Shown: piece by piece, positions 33,301 through 39,947 of the stretch
Position numbering within the stretch: position 1 is the first letter of the stretch
Layout of the letters: the number at the start of each line of letters is the position of its first letter
Assembly: GCA_003427395.1 (NCBI GenBank)
Contig: BFEA01000447.1
Span: 1,028,022 to 1,070,459 of the forward strand
DNA length: 42,438 bases
Direction of reading: 5' to 3'
Source: Chara braunii
Taxonomy: Eukaryota; Streptophyta; Charophyceae; Charales; Characeae
Translations under genes and position numbers: made by a program
The notes under the pieces: generated by a model
The model's input: only the letters and a program-made list of their open reading frames with translations
Database searches by the model: none
What the model was told of the DNA's origin: nothing

Positions 33301-36300
33301 TGAAGCATGCTCTGAAGCATCCTGACAAGCCGTTTATAGTAACCACGGACGCTAGCCAATATGGCCTAGGCGCCGTACTCGCGCAGCAGGAGGGGCCAAA
33401 CTTGAGGCCTGTTGAGTACATGTCCAAAAAGATGCCCTCTCAGAAGTTGGCTAAGTCCACCTATGAGAAGTAGCTCTATGCGATTTGTAAAGCGTTAACC
33501 CACTGGAGGCACTACCTTCTTGGGAGGTTCTTCTACGTGAGGACTGATCATCAGACCCTGAAGTGGATGAGAACCCAGCCGGTGCTCTCAGATGCGTTGA
33601 AAAGATGGATTGAAGTCATTGAACAGTATGACTTCGAACCTCAGTACATCAAAGGAGAGTACAATAGAGTCGCTGATGCGCTGTCACGTAGGCCAGACTT
33701 CCTTGGTGCGCTGATCACTGAGTTTGGGCTTGCGGACGATGTTACTCGTTCTTTGGTGGAAGCCTATCGCGAGGATCCGTTTATGGCTGAAATCATACAC
33801 AGACTCGAGGTGAAGGACAAAGCGACTTCTGCCGAGTTTGAGTTGGTCAACGGCCTGCTGTTCCTTGAGAAGGCTGGGAATAAACGCTTGTGTGTGCCTA
33901 ATCGGGAGTCTTTGCGTAGTTTAATTTTAGGAGAGTGTCACGATGCCACATGACATTTTGGCTATAAAAAGACTGCAGCCAACTTGCTGCAGCAGTTCTG
34001 GTGGCCCACAATGATGAGAGACGCTAAGCTGTACGTGGAAACTTGTCAGGCATGTCAGAGAGACAAGCCATGTACACAGGTCCCTCTTGGGCTTCTTAAG
34101 CCCCTTCCGATACCGGAAAGGCCTGGTGACAGCCTGTCCATGGACTTCATGGATACGCTGGTGACCATCAAGAGTGGAATGCGAGATGTCTATGACTCTA
34201 TGTCATTGTGGATAGGTTTAGCAAGTATGCTAGGTTAGTTGCAATGCCTGCAACAGCCAAGATCGAGTACGTGATTAAGCTGTTCAAAGAGAACTGGGTC
34301 AGGGACTTCGGATTGCCAAAGTCTATCATTAGTGACCGGGATGTGCGATTCACCAGTGAACTGTGGAAGGCCGCAGCTGCAGAACTGGGGACACAACTGC
34401 AGATGATTTCAGGCAACCACCCAGAAGCAAATGGACAAGCAGAGCAGCTGAACCGCGCTGTTCAACACTTGCTGAGGCATTATATCAAGCCCAATCAGGT
34501 GGACTGGGATGAGAAACTTGCTCTCATCGCCAGTCTGTACAACAACGCTGTGCACAGTGCAACAGGGGTGAGCCCCAACAGCCAGCTACTGACATTCAAA
34601 CCTAGACTGCCCTTGGACTTTCTACTACCTGAGAATCAGCCACCAGGCACATTAGAGTTTGCAACTTTGCATATCGATACGAGCGCCTGATGCAGCAAGC
34701 AGTAGAACAGACGCACAAAGCGCAGGCGGCGATGATAGAGTCTGAAAACAAGCATTGCCGCCCATCCACATTCCAGGTAGGCGACAGAGTCTGGGTCAAG
34801 TCCTCAGAACTGGGACAAGAGCACGGGATATCCCGCAAGCTCAGGCCACAGTACTTTGGACCCTGGTAGGTTCTAGATATCGTCGGGGATGATCCTGATG
34901 GACTGTCGTATGTAGTTCAGATTCCTGGTCATCTTCACACTTATCCTGCTTTCCAGGCCACTAAGCTTGCACCTTTCAAGGAAACAGATCAGTTTCCCTC
35001 ACGACGCTCAATGCTTCCCCCAACCATGGATGGAGCATCGTGGACCATGTGGAAATGCGAGTCCCAAGACCAATAGGCAGAGGACGTCCTCCTAAACCGA
35101 AGGTGCAGTACTGCGTTTGGTTCAGACATCACATTGATCCTAAGGAGGACAGATGGTTTACTCGGGAGGAACTGATGCAGACCGCTGCACAGGCTGTTGC
35201 TCATTATGAGAAGTTACTGCAGAAGGGAAAGTGCCAGATTGAGTAATGGAACTTCTCAGAGGATTGTCGAAGTATGGAGGAGGGAATGCGAGGCATGAGG
35301 CCCCAATGGGCCCCATTTTGACCCTGCAAGCAGCACAGTCGGCCGCCCTAAGTGAAGGCAGGCCCGACCAAGGCCAGAAGGCCTCTTTTCTCGGCTACCC
35401 TGCTACTGGGGAAAATTCAGGCAGTTGCGCAGCGCCAGTTGGTTGAAAGCGCCCAGTCCCTGGCTGCTTTTAGGAAATGCATCTGAGGCAGGCCCTGGGC
35501 GAGATACAGAGATGAACCCAACACAGGCTGCAGACAGTTGGGCACGAGTAACTGCCACGGGCCCTGGGCCTGATTTGTTCGGACTGGGGCTCAGCCTCCC
35601 GGGGCCTACCGGAAGCTTCTGGGCCGGGGCCCGGTGCAGCCAGGTTGCACGCAGCAGGCAGGCCACTTCCATTTANAGCTTCTGGGCCGGGGCCCGGTGC
35701 AGCCAGGTTGCACGCAGCAGGCAGGCCACTTCCATTTAGGAAAGTGCCTGCCCCCGCATTTGGCATTTGGGAACTGGCTGCATGCTGCGCTAAACACTGG
35801 CCAGGCTCACGCGCTTATGGGCGAGCAGGGAGAGGCAGGCAGCCATAGCGGAGCTGTGCTGCATAGCTGGATGGGGCGCATGGTGGTCCTTGGGTGCAAG
35901 TGGCATCTGTGTGCAATGACTTGCTGGTTTCGGGTCGTCTGTAGCCTCTCTCTTGTCGAGGCTGTACTATCTGTAGGTTAGATTCGTTATTTTGTTTGGC
36001 TGAGGGTTAACCGAGAGACCTGCCTGTAAGGAAAATTCGTGAGGGACATATCTGTAAATTTGGGAAAATACAGGCCGGTACTAACTGAAGTTCCTACAGC
36101 CACCCTAACTGCGAATAGCAGACCCGGCCTACCCCTAGGACAGACAGGCCCTAAGGGCGTAAGCTGATAGACGGTCCTATATAGCCAGGGTTTGGAGAGG
36201 CCCTAGAGGCCGAAACAGAAACTGTACCGGTTGGTCAGTCAGTCCGGTCTAGGTCGAGTCTAGGCTAGAGTAGACTATACATAGGTTAGGCACATTGGTT

Positions 36301-38193
36301 CAGGGCTTTTGGGAGTTGGTACTGAGTACATCGCTGCTGTGCTACGCGTGAACCGGAAGTGGTGACGGCTCAGCGTGGAGGGAGACAGACATAGCCAGAC
36401 CTCTGGAGCGCCGGCCATAGCTGGGACCAGTGCTGCACTCTGTCAGCACGCGGGGCTCTACAGAGGTCTGGGCTACTCGAGGTCTGCTGGAGGCGAGAGG
36501 TGGTGGTGGTGGTGCCCTGCTGGACCTTCCTCCGGAGTATGGTTACAGGGTTGTGGCGCTGCAGCCGTAGCTGCAGCTTCTTCCTCAGTGTTCATCTTGT
36601 CAGGAGTGGTGGCGCTGCTGCAGACTTCCACCCGGGAAATCTTCCGACACTTCGTCATCATCAGATACTGTGGCGCTGGTCTTCTTCTTCATCCTCTGAG
36701 TGGCGCTTGGCCTCAGAGGCCTGTTTCAGGGTGGCGCTTGATGTTTCAGGGACGCAGGGGTGGTGATAGCGGTTCATCAGGGTTGGGGAGTGAAGCGCTG
36801 CTTATTTCTGAGCAGCGCACCATTGTACTGTGGTTATTCTGACAATTTGAGACTCTGAGTTTAATGAACAGTGTTGATACTGTGTCCAGACTATCATCGT
36901 TTCATTGTTTCTTGGATGTGATCTACTCGGCTTTCCTTTATGACTGGTTGTGAGGATTGAGTGGAGTGAATTGCACTTTCAGTGTACCCTGTCATATCGC
37001 ATGGTCAAGTCTTCCGCTGTGTTTATCTCTCCCTGTGTGGTGTGATACTCCTCTCCTCTCCCCTTTCTTTTGTGTATGCATGGGCATACCTGGAAGTCTA
37101 TGTGAGTGAGTGTTGGTCTTCAGACAACAGACAACCAGAATCATAACATGTGAGTGGGGGGCCGAGGTTGTGAGTGATACGAGAGACATACCTGGTGCTT
37201 GAGGCGAACAGCGTTGGCTGAGATCTGCTCATACTTCGGGGAGCTGTTGACGTCGCCAGCGGCATTGTAGATAGGCTAGATAGGATCTGCCATTTGTAGT
37301 CTGGGCGCCGAGCGCCAGATAGGATGTCGACATTGGTTCTTTGTTGATGATGATAAGAATATTCCAACATTGTCACTTATGAGCTTTTGCTGTACTCTTA
37401 TTTGGTGGAACTCGTGTTGCAATTCTGCTTGTGGTTCGAGGTCACGACTATCTGGTGTCATGTGTATCATGCTGCTTGGTTTCTGAAGTTCGCTATCGCT
37501 CATTTTCCTTGCAAATGGCTGCTGGTGTCATGATCAAGACACGTCAGTACGTGGTTCATTTGAACGTGGGAACGTGCCAATTAACTATGCTGCCCATTGC
37601 TGGTGAAGACTTGATTCAGCAAAAAGGGAAAGAAAAATGAAAGGGAAAAAGAAGTTCCTCATTTTCAAGCGATGGATTGGAGTTTGAAACTGACCATGTG
37701 TTGAAGGTGTATTAAGCAAATCGTGTGAAAGTTCTTTGATTAACAGTTCTGTGTTTGGCCCGTCATGCTGAACGGTCTTCAGGTACTCCGGCAAATGTCA
37801 CTTGTGCGGATGACGTGAAAGTTGCTCCAGCAAGTGTACCATTGAAGACACGACTCATGTCCGTATTTACCCGGTCGATTGCAGCGGCCAACCAGTTTCC
37901 AGCCACCCTTCATGTGGTGTTTGACTGTGTCTATGGTGAGTGCCCACTATCCATTTCAGTGTGCAGCCCCTAACATTACTGGGCCTGAATGGTATTTACC
38001 TGCACTGTTTCAACGTATGCAATAAGGTCTCATGTCAGCTTAAAACTCGCACTGTTTTAGATCACAAATGCCCCTAACCTAGGTCATGGATGGTAAAATT
38101 TACCCTCACTGTTTCAGATGGAAGACAATCTTGTGATATGTATTCAGATGTCACCCGCTTGCTGTGTGTGTGCGTCTGTTCCAGGTGTGAAGA

Positions 38194-38233
<40 letters not shown>

Positions 38234-39898
38234 CGCATGCCCAATGGGACAATGCGTAGGGAGCCAAGGATCCGCGATGTGATGAAAAGGACTGAAATGG
38301 ACAATGCAGGGTCAGCGTAACATCAACAAGCAATGTACATTCCGATATATACAAGATGGCACAAAGTGGCGTAGTGGAAGACTTAAAGAGAAGGTCTGAT
38401 CTGATCTGGACTGACCCGACATCCATCATACATCACACATGTGAGAGGGGAGGAGAGACCGCAATCACAGAAGAAAGGTCCCTCCTTCACACACATACAT
38501 GGGGAGATACCACGGATGAGAGATGGGGGGAAAGGGAGGAGACGAAGGAGCAGGAGGCGAGGGAGTAGACCACGATCGCAATAGCGAAGTCCCAAAAATA
38601 GTCCCTTGCCGAGTGTCCAATCAATATCTGTCCCAGAAATGTTGAATCAGATCCTGGGCAGTGTGCCCAGCATAACCTCTGCCTGTATCACCTACTGATA
38701 ACCTCTCCTACTCTCGTATATGAAGAAGAAGATAAGAAAGAGGAGGAAGGAGGGAGAAGGAGGGAGAGAGAGAGATGGAGGAGGAAGAAGAAGAAGATGA
38801 CGTCCTCCTTGCTATCTCACCTGCAGGTAGCTGTCACCGTACTGACTGTGGTCGTTGTCGTGTGCAGGTACCGCGTGGAGCCCAGCTATTGCGCCAGGTA
38901 AGTTCGCCGCTTGCAGTAAGGCCTCTGCCTCTCGCTACCTCCTACGCCTCTACTCCCTACTCCGTAGTGTAGCGCAAAATAACGCTGCCTCCAACCAGCA
39001 GCGTATCGCTCAGAAGTGAGCCACTCTAACTCCCTTGCCCAGACGCTGCCCAGCTATTTGTAGCGCTGGGCGGCTGGGCCTACCTGATGTCGGCCTCAGA
39101 AAACGGCCCGGCTGGTCTGGGTCCCTACCGGACGTCCAGACCATGCTGCTGATGCAGCAAGGCACAGAAATGCGCCTGGCCTAAAAATGGCCTGGTACCT
39201 GTGTACCTAGCCCAAGGCGTCGCCTTGGGACCTGCAGGACCGAAACGACGCCTGCACCTACCAGTCTGGCGCCAAAATGCGCTGCCTCCGGTGTGCCCAG
39301 TCCATAGGTCCGGCCTTGGGGCTGCAAGTCCGAAACGGCATCTGAACAGACAAAATAAGACAGCACACACACACAAAAAAGGTAAGTAAAACTAACCTAT
39401 CTAACTAGTATGCTACCTAGGGCCTGAAGGGCCGCCGTGGGCCTCCAGGGCACGTGCTGTATGGTATGCGGCCTGGGGGCCCCTCAGCAACCGTTGGGCC
39501 CCTCAAATGGGGCCCGTGTGCAGGTGCAGCATGCAACAGTGTGTGTGTGTGTGTGTTTCGAATTTTCACCACAACAGATCCAAAAGGTCCAAAATGGAAT
39601 CAGCGTTAGTCCTATTGCAGACAACGAAAACTTTTGGGTAGAGACAATCCAACAATGAAACAGTTTTATCTCTATAGCAAGCAACATGGGGCATAATAGA
39701 AGCGTTTAAACTTTAAACCCCTTTCTTAACTGTGTTGATTTTTTTTTTTGGCTTTTTTGGGTACCCCTTTCATTTGTTCTTGCAACTCACCTTTTACTGT
39801 GCCTCTCATGTACGAGGCTTGCCACGTTGATTGTGGTTGAGTGCGAGCTGCCCACATCCCCGTGTGCCATAACAGCCCGCTTGCACAGTGTGTGAGAG

Positions 39899-39947
<49 letters not shown>

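Larger units (their letters stand above)
27581..37513 (+). mobile_element. Ty3/gypsy-type LTR retrotransposon, nearly full length, inactivated
   Basis: Both LTRs, primer site, gag, pol and polypurine tract are in order on the plus strand, sense to ECM29 and inside its 11.4-kb intron. The target duplication AATG is seen at 27577-27580 and 37514-37517. Domain order is gag with a CCHC knuckle, protease remnant, reverse transcriptase, RNase H, integrase, then a C-terminal chromodomain-like region, which is the Ty3/gypsy chromovirus order. Multiple stops and frameshifts, LTRs differing by several percent where I compared them, and a nested LTR in the 3' LTR all say the copy is old and dead. About 9.9 kb in all; about 8.7 kb without the nested insertion. 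Confidence 0.95.
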
